Assembly: GCA_024508675.1 (NCBI GenBank)
Contig: JANINQ010000006.1
Location: 291,246-355,245, forward strand
Direction of reading: 5' to 3'
Source of the DNA: Afipia sp.
GTDB taxonomy: Bacteria > Pseudomonadota > Alphaproteobacteria > Rhizobiales > Xanthobacteraceae
DNA length: 64,000 nt
Part shown: positions 8,201 to 17,293 of the stretch, piece by piece
How positions within the stretch are numbered: position 1 is the stretch's first letter
Layout of the letters: each line of letters begins with the position of its first letter
Made by a program: the position numbers and the translations under genes
Notes under the pieces: generated by a model
What the model saw: only the letters and a program-made list of their open reading frames with translations
What the model was told of the DNA's origin: nothing
Database searches by the model: none

Positions 8201-9577
8201 ATGCGGCTTCTCATCGTTGGCACCCTCAAGGGCCAGCTCACCACCGCCACCAAGATCGCCATGGACAACGGCGCGACGGTGACCCACGCCGAGGACTCGG
8301 AACAGGCGATGCGCGTGGTGCGCGGCGGCAAGGGCGCCGACCTGCTGCTGGTTGATGTCGCCCTCGACATCCGCGATCTGGTGATCCGGCTGGAAGCCGA
8401 ACACATCCACGTTCCCATCGTCGCCTGCGGCATCACCACCGATGCACGCGCCGCGGTCGCAGCCATTCACGCCGGCGCAAAGGAATACATCCCGCTGCCG
8501 CCCGATCCGGAACTGATCGCCGCAGTCCTCGCCGCCGTCGCCAATGACGCGCGTGACCTGATCTACCGCGATGACGCCATGGCCCGCGTGGTCAAGCTGG
8601 CGCAGCAGATCGCAGGCTCGGACGCATCGGTGATGATCACCGGCGAATCCGGCACCGGCAAGGAAGTGCTGGCGCGTTACGTCCACACCCGCTCCAGCCG
8701 CGCCAAAAAGCCTTTCATCTCGATCAACTGCGCCGCGATCCCCGAGCACCTGCTCGAATCCGAACTGTTCGGCCACGAGAAGGGGTCGTTCACCGGCGCT
8801 GTCGCCCGCCGCATCGGCAAGTTCGAGGAAGCCACCGGCGGCACGCTGCTGCTGGACGAAGTTTCCGAAATGGATGTGCGGCTGCAATCGAAACTGCTGC
8901 GCGCGATTCAGGAGCGCGTGATCGACCGCGTCGGCGGCACCCGCCCGGTGCCGGTGGACATCCGCATCATCGCGACCTCGAACCGCAACCTCGCCGACGC
9001 CGTGAAGGCCGGGACGTTTCGCGAAGACCTGCTGTTCCGCCTCAATGTCGTGAACCTGAAGATTCCGGCGCTGCGCGACCGCCCCGCCGACATTCTCGAA
9101 CTCGCCCAGCACTTCGCGAAGAAGTATGCCGAAGCCAACGGCGTTCCGCTGCGGCCCATCTCGGCGGACGCGCGCCGCGTGCTCACCACCAATCGCTGGC
9201 AGGGCAACGTCCGTGAGCTGGAAAACACCATGCACCGCGCGGTACTGATGGCGAGCGGCGACGAGATCGGACCCGATGCAATCATCTCGCCGGATGGCGA
9301 CCGCCTCGACACCACAAGGACGCCGCCCGCGGTGGCGCATGCCACCATGGCCGCGGAGCAGGTGACGCGCGCACTGGTCGGCCGTACCGTGGCGGACGTC
9401 GAGCGCGATCTCATTCTGGAAACGCTGAAGCACTGCCTCGGCAACCGGACCCATGCCGCGAACATTCTCGGCATCTCGATCCGCACCCTGCGCAACAAGC
9501 TCAATGAGTATGCCGACGACGGCCAGCCGATCCCGCCGCCGAACTCCGGCGACATGCGCGGCGTGGCTGCGGCCTGA
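8201..9577 (+). CDS. flbD: Sigma-54-dependent flagellar regulator FlbD
   Basis: Activator that remodels RNA polymerase-sigma54 at late flagellar promoters and in Caulobacter represses fliF. The 458-residue protein has a receiver-like domain (1-115), an AAA+ domain with Walker A GESGTGKE near 149 and the sigma-54 contact loop ESELFGHEKGSFTGA (GAFTGA variant GSFTGA), Walker B GTLLLDEVSEM, and a C-terminal Fis-type HTH (AANILGISIRTLRNKLNEY). The N-terminus lacks the acidic pair usual for receivers, as in Caulobacter FlbD, so it is probably not controlled by ordinary phosphotransfer. An AGGAGA ribosome site precedes the ATG. It ends the fliF operon. Confidence 0.94.
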   Translation: MRLLIVGTLKGQLTTATKIAMDNGATVTHAEDSEQAMRVVRGGKGADLLLVDVALDIRDLVIRLEAEHIHVPIVACGITTDARAAVAAIHAGAKEYIPLPPDPELIAAVLAAVANDARDLIYRDDAMARVVKLAQQIAGSDASVMITGESGTGKEVLARYVHTRSSRAKKPFISINCAAIPEHLLESELFGHEKGSFTGAVARRIGKFEEATGGTLLLDEVSEMDVRLQSKLLRAIQERVIDRVGGTRPVPVDIRIIATSNRNLADAVKAGTFREDLLFRLNVVNLKIPALRDRPADILELAQHFAKKYAEANGVPLRPISADARRVLTTNRWQGNVRELENTMHRAVLMASGDEIGPDAIISPDGDRLDTTRTPPAVAHATMAAEQVTRALVGRTVADVERDLILETLKHCLGNRTHAANILGISIRTLRNKLNEYADDGQPIPPPNSGDMRGVAAA

Positions 9578-9596
9578 TCGATCGGATGGAAATACG

Positions 9597-9630
9597 AAGC
9601 CGGCGCTGACTAGTTCTGCGCCGGCTTTTT
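9597..9630 (+). terminator. Terminator of the fliF-flbD operon
   Basis: A perfect ten-base stem AAGCCGGCGC with 11-base loop ends in TTTTT on the plus strand. It overlaps the last codons and stop of the convergent SRPBCC gene. Confidence 0.9.
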
Positions 9631-10161
9631 CGTGCCCGCTTCGGCAATCCGCTTGATACCCGCAAGCCCCTTCGCCATCTCGCCGCCCAGCACCTTGTCC
9701 ATGCTGACAAAGAGACAGATCGCCTTGCCGATAAAGTCGTTCTGCCCGGACATGCTCCACGTCAGGGCCGTGCCGTTCCCTTCCGGCTTCAGAGTGAAGT
9801 CGGAATAGCTGGTGCCGACGAACGGCTTCACGAAATCGGTTCTGATCTTCACAAGCGCGCCGGGCTGGCTTTCCATCAGCGTCATCCGGCCCTCACCCAC
9901 CTCGTTGTTGCCCGACCACGCGAACACCGCACCCTTGCCGCTGACAGGACCTTCAAACGACGTTCTTGCCTTCGGATCGCGCTCTGCCCATGGCGACCAT
10001 GCCTGCCAGCGATGGAAATCGTCGATCTGCGCGAACACATCCTGCGCGGGCGCCGCGATCGTCGTCGTCCGCGTAATCTGGTAATCCGATGGCTGCAGCA
10101 GGATCAGCGCCACGAACGAGCCGATGGTGGCGATCAGACCAACCAGAATCTTCTGCATCAT
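9610..10161 (-). CDS. SRPBCC (polyketide cyclase/START-like) family protein
   Basis: 183-residue protein beginning MMQKILVGLIATIGSFVAL, an N-terminal hydrophobic anchor. A SRPBCC fold follows, with the family opening TTTIAAPAQDVFAQIDDFHRW and SPWAERDPKARTSF. Such proteins bind hydrophobic ligands in a deep cavity. The ligand here is unknown. The ATG at 10161 (or 10158) is preferred to longer in-frame starts because it begins with a membrane anchor and lies five bases after the aminotransferase stop, suggesting coupling. Its 3' end doubles as the flbD terminator stem. Confidence 0.85.
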   Translation of the reverse strand: MMQKILVGLIATIGSFVALILLQPSDYQITRTTTIAAPAQDVFAQIDDFHRWQAWSPWAERDPKARTSFEGPVSGKGAVFAWSGNNEVGEGRMTLMESQPGALVKIRTDFVKPFVGTSYSDFTLKPEGNGTALTWSMSGQNDFIGKAICLFVSMDKVLGGEMAKGLAGIKRIAEAGTKKPAQN

Positions 10162-10165
10162 GACG

Positions 10166-11404
10166 TCAGCTCTTGTCCACGTTCGCGCTGCGGCTAGGCA
10201 CCCCGAACTCCCTGCGGCAGACCTCCGCCAGCGCGGCAACGCCCTCGCGGATGTCCTGAACCGACGGGCTGGCAAAGCACAGCCGCAAGCGGCTTTTGCT
10301 GTGTCCGGCGTTGACGGACCATTCCGTCCCCGGATTAATCGCGATGCCGGAAGCCAGCGCCGCCTGATACAGCTTCATCGTATCGACATTGTCCGGCAGC
10401 TTGACCCAGAGAAAAATTCCGCCCGGCGGATCGTCGAACTCGGCAGCCGTGCCAAACTGCTCGGCCAGCGCCTCCATCATCGCCTCAAGCTTGACCCGCA
10501 AACCCTTTGCCAGCTTCGGCACATGATCGTTGAAATGTTTGGTGCAATACTCAGCCAGCACCATCTGTTCCAGCGCGCCGGAGCCAGCGTCGGTCTTGAT
10601 GGGAAGAATGCGCGACAGCACCGGCCATGGCGCCACGATGTAGCCGACACGCAGGGCCGGTGCGACCGACTTCGAGAACGAGCCGATGTGAATCACGTTG
10701 CTTGTCTTGCTCATGGCATAGAGCGCTGGCGGACGCTTGCCGCTCCAGATCAGGTCGGCATAGCAATCGTCCTCGAAGATCGGCACGCCGTACTCTTCCG
10801 ACAGCTTCAGCAGGTCACGCCGCCGCTCCTCGCTCATGATAGTGCCGGTGGGATTCTGCACCGTCGGAATGGTGTAGATGTATTTCGGGCGAATGCCCTT
10901 GCTCTTGAGGTCCTTGAGCGCAGCCTCCACCGCGTCCACCCGCATTCCGCCGCCATCGAGCGGAATGCCGACGATCTTGACTCCGCGCCGCGTCAGCCGC
11001 GTGATCGATCCCTGATAACACTCCTGCTCGATCAGCACGGTGTCGCCCGGCGACAGCAGCAAGCCGTTGACCAGATCGAGGCCTTGCAGCGAGCCGGATG
11101 TGATCAGGATTTCATCCGCCGTGCAGGTGATGCCCGCGTCGCGCTTCAGCTTGCCGACCAGGAATTCGCGCAGCGGACGATAGCCGAGCGGCCCGCTGTT
11201 GAGACCATAGGTCGCGAGTGTCGCGCCCTCCCGCGTCAAAACGGCGGTCGATGCTTCGAGCAGCTTCGCAACCGGCACCTGATCGGCATCGTTGTTGCCG
11301 CCGACGAAATTGTATCTGGGAAAGCCGTTCCATTTCGCCGCGGCGGGCGGCAGGCCGGCGGCCAGCAGCGGTGTGTAATCGAACGATCCGGAGGCAGAAG
11401 TCAT
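10166..11404 (-). CDS. PLP-dependent aminotransferase (class I/II, MocR/2-aminoadipate type)
   Basis: 412-residue fold-type I aminotransferase. The PLP lysine is in HIGSFSKSVAPALRVGYI, with the usual NPTGT block (TVQNPTGTIMSEERR) and EDDCYADL before it. The sequence resembles 2-aminoadipate/aromatic aminotransferases related to the MocR catalytic domain, but no GntR-type HTH is present. The substrate cannot be decided from sequence. The ATG at 11404 is chosen because GGGAG lies about 8 bases upstream; an upstream in-frame ATG at 11482 lacks such a site. It probably forms an operon with the SRPBCC gene. Confidence 0.88.
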   Translation of the reverse strand: MTSASGSFDYTPLLAAGLPPAAAKWNGFPRYNFVGGNNDADQVPVAKLLEASTAVLTREGATLATYGLNSGPLGYRPLREFLVGKLKRDAGITCTADEILITSGSLQGLDLVNGLLLSPGDTVLIEQECYQGSITRLTRRGVKIVGIPLDGGGMRVDAVEAALKDLKSKGIRPKYIYTIPTVQNPTGTIMSEERRRDLLKLSEEYGVPIFEDDCYADLIWSGKRPPALYAMSKTSNVIHIGSFSKSVAPALRVGYIVAPWPVLSRILPIKTDAGSGALEQMVLAEYCTKHFNDHVPKLAKGLRVKLEAMMEALAEQFGTAAEFDDPPGGIFLWVKLPDNVDTMKLYQAALASGIAINPGTEWSVNAGHSKSRLRLCFASPSVQDIREGVAALAEVCRREFGVPSRSANVDKS

Positions 11405-11529
11405 CACGGCGTCTCCCGTTTGTTGTTGTTTTGCATGAGGGAGGCCCTCATCGCCCGCATTGAGCCGGGCGTGTGAAGCCAACTTACAGAAACGGCCCGC
11501 CGTGATGCAACCCGCATCGCGTCACATCG

Positions 11530-11682
11530 TCAGGCGCGCGATGGCCGGTCGGAGCGTTCATAGATGACCGGCGGCTGATCGCCAGCCGTGTAGCGCAGAT
11601 AGAAATTCCAGGCGAACAGGCCGAACACGGCGGCTGCGAATGCAACTGCCAGGGCAATGACAATGCGCTTGAGAACGATCAT
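11530..11682 (-). CDS. 50-residue single-pass membrane microprotein
   Basis: Unrecognised. The protein starts MIVLKRIVIALAVAFAAAVFG, giving one strong transmembrane helix with a positively charged N-terminus. A short polar tail rich in Pro, Arg and Asp follows. It begins five bases after the DUF4345-like gene ends and so is probably cotranscribed and translationally coupled. The reading frame remains open upstream, but the longer starts give an unlikely Ala/Arg stretch. Its role is unknown. Confidence 0.6.
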   Translation of the reverse strand: MIVLKRIVIALAVAFAAAVFGLFAWNFYLRYTAGDQPPVIYERSDRPSRA

Positions 11683-11687
11683 CGAAT

Positions 11688-12080
11688 TCAATGCGGATGC
11701 AGCGCGGCATGTTTTGCGACATGCCGCTGCAGCAGCCACAACAGCGGCGCGTAAACCAGCGTCATGAAGATGCCGAACAGCGCGCCGACGCTCGGAATAC
11801 CATGCAGCATCACCGAATAGAGTTCGGCGAGGCCACCCAGTACGATCATGAAAGTCAGGATACCGAACCGCTCACGGTAACGCTCGACATGCGGGATCGA
11901 GCAAAGGAGCACGAGGCCCATGCCGGTCATAATGCCGGAAAGCAGGCGGAAATAGTTATCGACCGTGATCGTGCCGACGCCATGCAGGAACTGGACACCG
12001 AGGATCATACCGCACAGCCCGAGCCCGAGCAGCACCAGCGCGCTGAATGCCGTGGCCACCTGAAGAAAGAAGCGTTCCAT
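11688..12080 (-). CDS. DUF4345-like integral membrane protein
   Basis: 130-residue protein with four predicted transmembrane helices (about 5-30, 43-62, 71-90, 98-118). Short loops include NYFRLLSGIMTGMGLVLL and the GGLAELYSVMLHG block typical of the DUF4345 family. No enzymatic motif is seen. It probably forms a two-gene unit with the microprotein just downstream. Function is unknown in the family. Confidence 0.72.
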   Translation of the reverse strand: MERFFLQVATAFSALVLLGLGLCGMILGVQFLHGVGTITVDNYFRLLSGIMTGMGLVLLCSIPHVERYRERFGILTFMIVLGGLAELYSVMLHGIPSVGALFGIFMTLVYAPLLWLLQRHVAKHAALHPH

Positions 12081-12229
12081 CCACGCACCGGTTCTTTGGA
12101 TATTCCGGGCGAACCTTATATGAGAAGCGCGCGCGAGTCAGTTATGCAGACATGCCTGCACATCCGGTTTGTCCGCCTGCACCGGGCGGCCTATACCGGA
12201 CGACATATTAAAGTATCCAGCACCTCACG

Positions 12230-13342
12230 ATGACGACCTTCACCCCGCACCAGGATCAGGCGCTCCGCGCCGTGGCCGACTGGCTCAAGGCCAAACCGGG
12301 CAGAAACGGCACGCCGCAGGTGTTCCGGCTGTTCGGTTATGCTGGAACCGGCAAGACCACGCTGGCGCGGCATATCGCAGACGATGTGAACGGCAATGTG
12401 AAGTTCGCGGCCTTCACCGGCAAGGCCGCGCTGGTGATGCGCAACAAGGGATGCGACAACGCCTCGACCATTCATTCGCTGATCTACCGAACCCGCGAGT
12501 CCGGCGAGGAGCAGCCGAGCTTTGAACTGTGGGACGACGCGCCCGCCTCCAAGGCCAAGCTGATCGTGATCGACGAATGCTCGATGGTCGATGCTGAACT
12601 CGGCCGCGACCTGATGTCATTCGATTGTCCGTTGCTGGTGCTCGGCGATCCGGCGCAGTTGCCGCCGATCCAGGGCGGCGGCTTCTTCACCGATGCCGAA
12701 CCCGATGCGATGCTGACGGAGGTGCATCGTCAGGCGCAGGACGATCCGATCGTGCGAATGTCGATGGCTGTGCGCGAAGGCCGCAGCCTCGACTACGGCA
12801 CGTTCGGCGAAAGCGAAGTCGTGCGCCGCGACGGACTCGACCCGGACCGCGTGATGGCGGCGGATCAGGTGCTGGTCGGACGCAACAACACCCGCCGCGC
12901 CTACAACATGCGGGTGCGCCAGAAGCAGGGCATCGAGGACCCGTTGCCGGTGGCCGGCGACAAGCTGGTCTGCCTGCGCAACAACCGCAAGAAGGCGCTG
13001 TTCAACGGCGGGCTGTGGCGGGTGAAATCGCGCACTCCCTCGAAATCGAAGATCCTCACCATGCGGCTGTCGCCGGATGAGGACGTCAGCACCGCCAAGG
13101 TCACCAAGGTTTCGGTACGGCAGGACTGCTTCGGCGGCGGCATCGAGGACATCCCGTGGGAGCAGCGCCGCCCCTACGACGAATTCGACTACGGTTACGT
13201 GCTGACCGTGCACAAGTCGCAGGGGTCGCAGTGGAACGACGTGGTGCTGTTCGACGAGAGCTTCGCATTTCAGGACAGCCGCGCCCGCTGGCTCTACACC
13301 GGCATCACCCGGGCGGCGAAACGGTTAACGGTGGTGGCCTGA
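12230..13342 (+). CDS. RecD-like ATP-dependent DNA helicase
   Basis: 370-residue superfamily 1 helicase of the RecD/Dda-like short type. Walker A is FGYAGTGKTTLA near residues 35-46 and Walker B LIVIDECSMVD near 108-118. Motif III-like LVLGDPAQLPPIQGGGFF and Arg-finger TEVHRQ follow. The UvrD_C_2 end has YVLTVHKSQGSQWNDVVLF and YTGITRAAKRL. It is much shorter than RecD of RecBCD, and no recB or recC is nearby, so it is probably a stand-alone helicase (also seen in phages). The start ATG at 12230 has no strong ribosome site. Confidence 0.88.
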   Translation: MTTFTPHQDQALRAVADWLKAKPGRNGTPQVFRLFGYAGTGKTTLARHIADDVNGNVKFAAFTGKAALVMRNKGCDNASTIHSLIYRTRESGEEQPSFELWDDAPASKAKLIVIDECSMVDAELGRDLMSFDCPLLVLGDPAQLPPIQGGGFFTDAEPDAMLTEVHRQAQDDPIVRMSMAVREGRSLDYGTFGESEVVRRDGLDPDRVMAADQVLVGRNNTRRAYNMRVRQKQGIEDPLPVAGDKLVCLRNNRKKALFNGGLWRVKSRTPSKSKILTMRLSPDEDVSTAKVTKVSVRQDCFGGGIEDIPWEQRRPYDEFDYGYVLTVHKSQGSQWNDVVLFDESFAFQDSRARWLYTGITRAAKRLTVVA

Positions 13343-13529
13343 TACTTTTTGCGTATGCCTTCTTTCGCATCGCAAAATGCAATTTCCTTGAGCAAGTGCC
13401 TTTTCCACACCTATGGTCGGTTCCAGGCCGGCCAACCGAGGGCCGGCCTCGCTATGGGGGCATGGCGAGTGCGCACCCGGCAGGCACCGGACGCGCGCTG
13501 AAAGGATTTTGGCTGAGGAATCCCGGGGG

Positions 13530-15215
13530 ATGACCGATACAGTAAGTGGCGGGCTGGAGATTTCCGGCCGCGATCTCGCCGGCGCCGGTTTCCGCGCGCG
13601 GCTGAAGCGCTTTGCGCACTGGCTCAGTCAGCGCGATGTCTTCGATCTCGCCTCCTGCGCCGCGCTCGCCGCACTGGTTGTCACCGCGGTGTGGACCTTC
13701 CAGGACTTTGCAATTTCCAACGACGAAGGCGTGCAGCACCGCTACGGCGAACTGATTATCGCCTACTACAAAAGCGGCTTCACCGATCTGTCGCTGTTCA
13801 AGCTCGACAATCTTTATCTCTATGGCGGGCTGTTCGACATTCTCAGCCTCGGCCTGAGCTACATCATTCCCGTCGATCAGTATGAACTGCGCCACCTGCT
13901 CTGCGCGCTGATCGGCATCGGCGGCATCGCCGCGGCGGCAGGCACCGCCCGGCTGATCGCCGGACCGCGCGCGGCCTTCTTCGCCATTGTCGCGCTGGCG
14001 CTGTGCGGCTCGTGGTACGGCGCGATGTATAATCACACCAAGGGCATTCCATTCGCCGCCTTTATGGCCGGCGCGATTTTCTTTTTGGTCCGTGCAAGCC
14101 GCAGCCTGCCGACACCGCGCATGCGCGACGTGATCGGCTTCGGCATCATGACCGGCGCGGCGCTGGGCATCCGGTCGCTCGGCCTGCTGCTGGTCGGCTA
14201 TCTCGGCATCGCCATCCTGATCAGCCTGCCGCGCCCCGTGATCGGCCACTGGCGCGAGCGCGCGCGGTTCGCCCTGCGCTCCATGCTGTGGTTTCTTCCG
14301 GCGCTGGTGATCGCCTATCTCATCATGATCGTGGCGTGGCCGTGGGCGGCGCTGTCGCCACTCAATCCCGTTCGCGGATTGCTGTCGTTCGGCGAGTTTC
14401 ACTATCACATCCGCACTATCCTGTTCGGCCAAGTCTACGAGATGGCCGATGTGCCGCGCGCCTACGTGCCGACCTACATTGCCATTCGCCTGCCACTGCT
14501 GACGCTCGGCGCGACGCTGCTCTCGTTGGCGCTGATCGCCCTGCCCGCGCGCATCGGCGGCATCGGCGGCCTGCAGCGCCGCGAACTGGGCCTGATTGCA
14601 TTCGCCGCGATTTTCCCGGTGGCGTGCCAGGTCGTTGTCGAGGGTCCGGCCTTCGACGGCTGCCGCCATTTCCTGTTTGTATTCCCGCCGATTGCAATCC
14701 TTGCCGGCGTCGGGCTCAGCACCTCGATCGGCGCGCTGGCGCGGTTTCATCGCAGCACCCTCGTGGTCTGGCTCGCAGTCGTTGCCACCTGCTACACGTG
14801 GACCGCAGGCAAGCTCTATCATCTGCATCCCTACGAGTATCTCTATTACAACCAGCTCGTGGGCGGACTGGAAGGCGCATCCCGGCGCTTTGTCACCGAC
14901 TACTGGGTGAACATCATGCCCGAGGCCGTCGAGGAGCTGCACGAATTCCTCGACCGGACTGAACCTGCGACCGCACAGACCAAGCCGTATCGCGTCGCGG
15001 TGTGCGGCGAGCGCGTCTCTTATGAAGAGTACGCACGACCGAACCTGCAATGGATCAAGATGTACGACTGGCGCCTTGCGGATTTCTACATCGCGCCGAC
15101 CCACATGAATTGCGACCGTATCCTTGCCGGGAAGGTCGTTGCGAAGATCGAGCGCATGGGCGTCACCATCGGTGTGGTGAAAGACCGACGCCGGATTCGC
15201 GAACAGGAAGAGTGA
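13530..15215 (+). CDS. Polytopic membrane protein, GT-C glycosyltransferase-like
   Basis: 561-residue protein with about ten to twelve transmembrane helices. A loop after the first helix carries SNDEGVQHRYGE, resembling the acidic catalytic motif of GT-C enzymes that use polyprenyl-phosphate sugars (ArnT, PMT). The C-terminal 100 residues form a soluble domain. The ATG at 13530 is preferred to the in-frame codon at 13413 because GAGGAA precedes it and the upstream segment has no membrane or domain character. Neighbours give no pathway clue. The glycosyltransferase role is inferred from topology and one motif. Confidence 0.65.
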   Translation: MTDTVSGGLEISGRDLAGAGFRARLKRFAHWLSQRDVFDLASCAALAALVVTAVWTFQDFAISNDEGVQHRYGELIIAYYKSGFTDLSLFKLDNLYLYGGLFDILSLGLSYIIPVDQYELRHLLCALIGIGGIAAAAGTARLIAGPRAAFFAIVALALCGSWYGAMYNHTKGIPFAAFMAGAIFFLVRASRSLPTPRMRDVIGFGIMTGAALGIRSLGLLLVGYLGIAILISLPRPVIGHWRERARFALRSMLWFLPALVIAYLIMIVAWPWAALSPLNPVRGLLSFGEFHYHIRTILFGQVYEMADVPRAYVPTYIAIRLPLLTLGATLLSLALIALPARIGGIGGLQRRELGLIAFAAIFPVACQVVVEGPAFDGCRHFLFVFPPIAILAGVGLSTSIGALARFHRSTLVVWLAVVATCYTWTAGKLYHLHPYEYLYYNQLVGGLEGASRRFVTDYWVNIMPEAVEELHEFLDRTEPATAQTKPYRVAVCGERVSYEEYARPNLQWIKMYDWRLADFYIAPTHMNCDRILAGKVVAKIERMGVTIGVVKDRRRIREQEE

Positions 15216-15381
15216 TTTCGTTCACGAGGAAGGCACACGGACTTGTGTGCAACCATCGCAGTTGAGGTGCGATGATACGGAACCTTTTGCGCCGCAAAGG
15301 GTTACCATCGATCCGTCCCGGCGATCGCTCGCCAGCGCGACACCGCATTTCCAAATCCCCACCTGAACTGAAGGACAATCC

Positions 15382-15756
15382 ATGCGAACTGCAAAACTTC
15401 TCGCAGCAGCCCTGCTTGCCGGCGTGACAACCTTCGCCGCATACCAGCCCGCAACCGCTGCGCCGCTGATGAACAACACGGTCCTGTCTGGCGCAGCCTC
15501 CGCTTCAGGCGACATCGAGAACGTGCAGTATTATCGCCGCGGCTATGGCCATCATCACCATCGCCGCGGTTACGGCGGCACCGCCGCGGGCGTCGGCATC
15601 GGTCTCGCCGCGGGCGCGATCATCGGCGGCGCGATTGCCGCCTCGCAGGCACAGGCCCAGCAGAACGCAGCCTATTGCGCACAGCGCTATCGCTCCTACG
15701 ACCCGGCCTCGGGCACCTATCTCAACAGGGACGGCAACCGCTATCCCTGCCCGTAA
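15382..15756 (+). CDS. BA14K-family secreted protein
   Basis: 124-residue protein with a Sec signal peptide (residues 1-26, cleavage near TAAAP). A His/Gly/Tyr-rich patch (YGHHHHRRGYGG) follows, then a Gly/Ala hydrophobic segment. The C-terminal YCAQRYRSYDPASGTYLNRD block is characteristic of the BA14K lectin-like family first described in Brucella. It is probably exported to the periplasm or outer envelope. A strong terminator follows, so it is a single-gene unit. The His patch may bind metal; that is speculation. Confidence 0.8.
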   Translation: MRTAKLLAAALLAGVTTFAAYQPATAAPLMNNTVLSGAASASGDIENVQYYRRGYGHHHHRRGYGGTAAGVGIGLAAGAIIGGAIAASQAQAQQNAAYCAQRYRSYDPASGTYLNRDGNRYPCP

Positions 15757-15784
15757 ATTTCCGCGCAACGACAGTCACGATCAG

Positions 15785-15812
15785 ACCGCGAGACGAAAGT
15801 CTCGCGGTTTTT
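15785..15812 (+). terminator. Terminator after BA14K gene
   Basis: ACCGCGAGAC stem, GAAA tetraloop and perfect complementary arm, then TTTTATTT. Confidence 0.92.
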
Positions 15813-15907
15813 ATTTCATATCCGTTGGCGATACCTGTGGTTTGCAATGAGGTGCTCGGCTAGGCTTCCCGCAAGACCAATCCAAGAATAACTGCCGGGG
15901 AAATGCC

Positions 15908-17236
15908 ATGACCATTCGTACACCTGCCGTACGCTACGCCTTTGCCTTGCTCACACTCACCGGAGTCAACATAGTGCTTTCCACCGGATCGGATGCGCAA
16001 AACGCCCAGCCGCTTCCGACCGCCGCGCAGAGCGATCCCAAGACGCTCGGCCTGATGCAAGGCTTTCCGCCGCCGCCGGACAAGACCATCCGTTTCATCG
16101 ACGGCTCTTCATCGCGCTTCCCGAACACCCGCTGGTCGTTCAGCCATTTCCGTGAACTGGTGCCGACGGTGACCGTGTCACGCGGCGAAGGCCCGGTCGT
16201 TCCGCTGCCGCGCGCCGAGCGCGATCTCGGCGGCATCGCCATCACGACCATGGACGGCAAGCCGATCACCTTCAACGACGCGCTGCAACTGACCTACACC
16301 GACGGCATCGTCGTGCTGCACAAGGGCAAGATCGTCTATGAGAAGTATTTCGGCGAAGGCAGCCCGCAGCTTCCGCATCTCGCGTTCTCGGTGACCAAAT
16401 CGTTCGTCGGCACGCTGGCGGCGATTCTGGCCGCCAACGGCAAGCTCGATCCCGCGGCTCCCGTGACGAAATATGTCCCCGAGCTGAAAGACAGCGCCTA
16501 TGGCGACGCCACCGTACGTCAGGTGATGGACATGACCATCGGCGTGAAATACTCAGAGAATTATTCCGACCCGAAGGCCGAAGTGTTCGACTATGCCCGC
16601 GCCGGCGGCATGATGCCGGTCGCGCCGGGCTATAGCGGGCCGCGCAGCTTCTACGACTTTCTCGTCAAGCTGCAGAAGGAAGGCGCGCATGGCGACGCCT
16701 TCGCCTACAAGACCTCGAACGCCGAAGTGCTGGCGTGGATCGTCAAGCGCGCGTCGAACCAGTCGCTGGCCGCGCTACTCTCAACGGAAGTCTGGTCGAA
16801 GCTCGGTGCTGAACAGGACGGCTACTTCTCAGTCGACAGCGTCGGCACCGAATCCGGCGGCGGCGGTTACAACACCGTGCTGCGCGACCTTGCGCGCTTC
16901 GGCGAGATGATGCGCAACAAGGGCAAGTTCAATGGACAACAGGTCATTCCGGAAGCCGCCGTCGCCGACATCACCCAGGGCGGCAAGAAGGACGACTTCG
17001 CCAAGGCAGGATACGCCCTGCTGAAGGGCTGGTCCTATCGCGACATGTGGTGGATCACCCACAACGAACACAACGCTTACACGGCGCGCGGCATCTACGG
17101 CCAGAGCATCTATGTCGATCCGACCGCCGAGATGGTGGTCGCACGCTATGCCTCGCATCCGATGGCAGCCAATGCCGCCAACGATCCGGTGTCGCTGCCG
17201 ATGTATATGGCGTTGGCCAAGGAGCTGATGAAGTAA
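15908..17236 (+). CDS. Serine hydrolase, class C beta-lactamase/NylB-like
   Basis: 442-residue protein with a possible N-terminal signal (first about 35 residues, ending GSDAQ). A beta-lactamase-type fold follows. The nucleophile is the Ser of SVTK in LAFSVTKSFVGTLAAIL. The second catalytic Tyr is probably in GVKYSENYSDP, which resembles the 6-aminohexanoate-dimer hydrolase (NylB) pattern. Substrates in this family range from esters to oligoamides, and the natural one cannot be stated. A GGGGAA ribosome site lies just before the ATG. Confidence 0.82.
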   Translation: MTIRTPAVRYAFALLTLTGVNIVLSTGSDAQNAQPLPTAAQSDPKTLGLMQGFPPPPDKTIRFIDGSSSRFPNTRWSFSHFRELVPTVTVSRGEGPVVPLPRAERDLGGIAITTMDGKPITFNDALQLTYTDGIVVLHKGKIVYEKYFGEGSPQLPHLAFSVTKSFVGTLAAILAANGKLDPAAPVTKYVPELKDSAYGDATVRQVMDMTIGVKYSENYSDPKAEVFDYARAGGMMPVAPGYSGPRSFYDFLVKLQKEGAHGDAFAYKTSNAEVLAWIVKRASNQSLAALLSTEVWSKLGAEQDGYFSVDSVGTESGGGGYNTVLRDLARFGEMMRNKGKFNGQQVIPEAAVADITQGGKKDDFAKAGYALLKGWSYRDMWWITHNEHNAYTARGIYGQSIYVDPTAEMVVARYASHPMAANAANDPVSLPMYMALAKELMK

Positions 17237-17293
17237 GCGCCGTCTCGCGGGCATGAGAGGCCAATACTGAGGTCAGGCCTCGATCACACAGGC

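Noticed and set aside
13452..15104. 550-codon open frame antisense to the GT-C-like gene
   Set aside because: Composition is Ala/Arg/Gln/Asp-rich and domain-free, as expected opposite a membrane protein gene.
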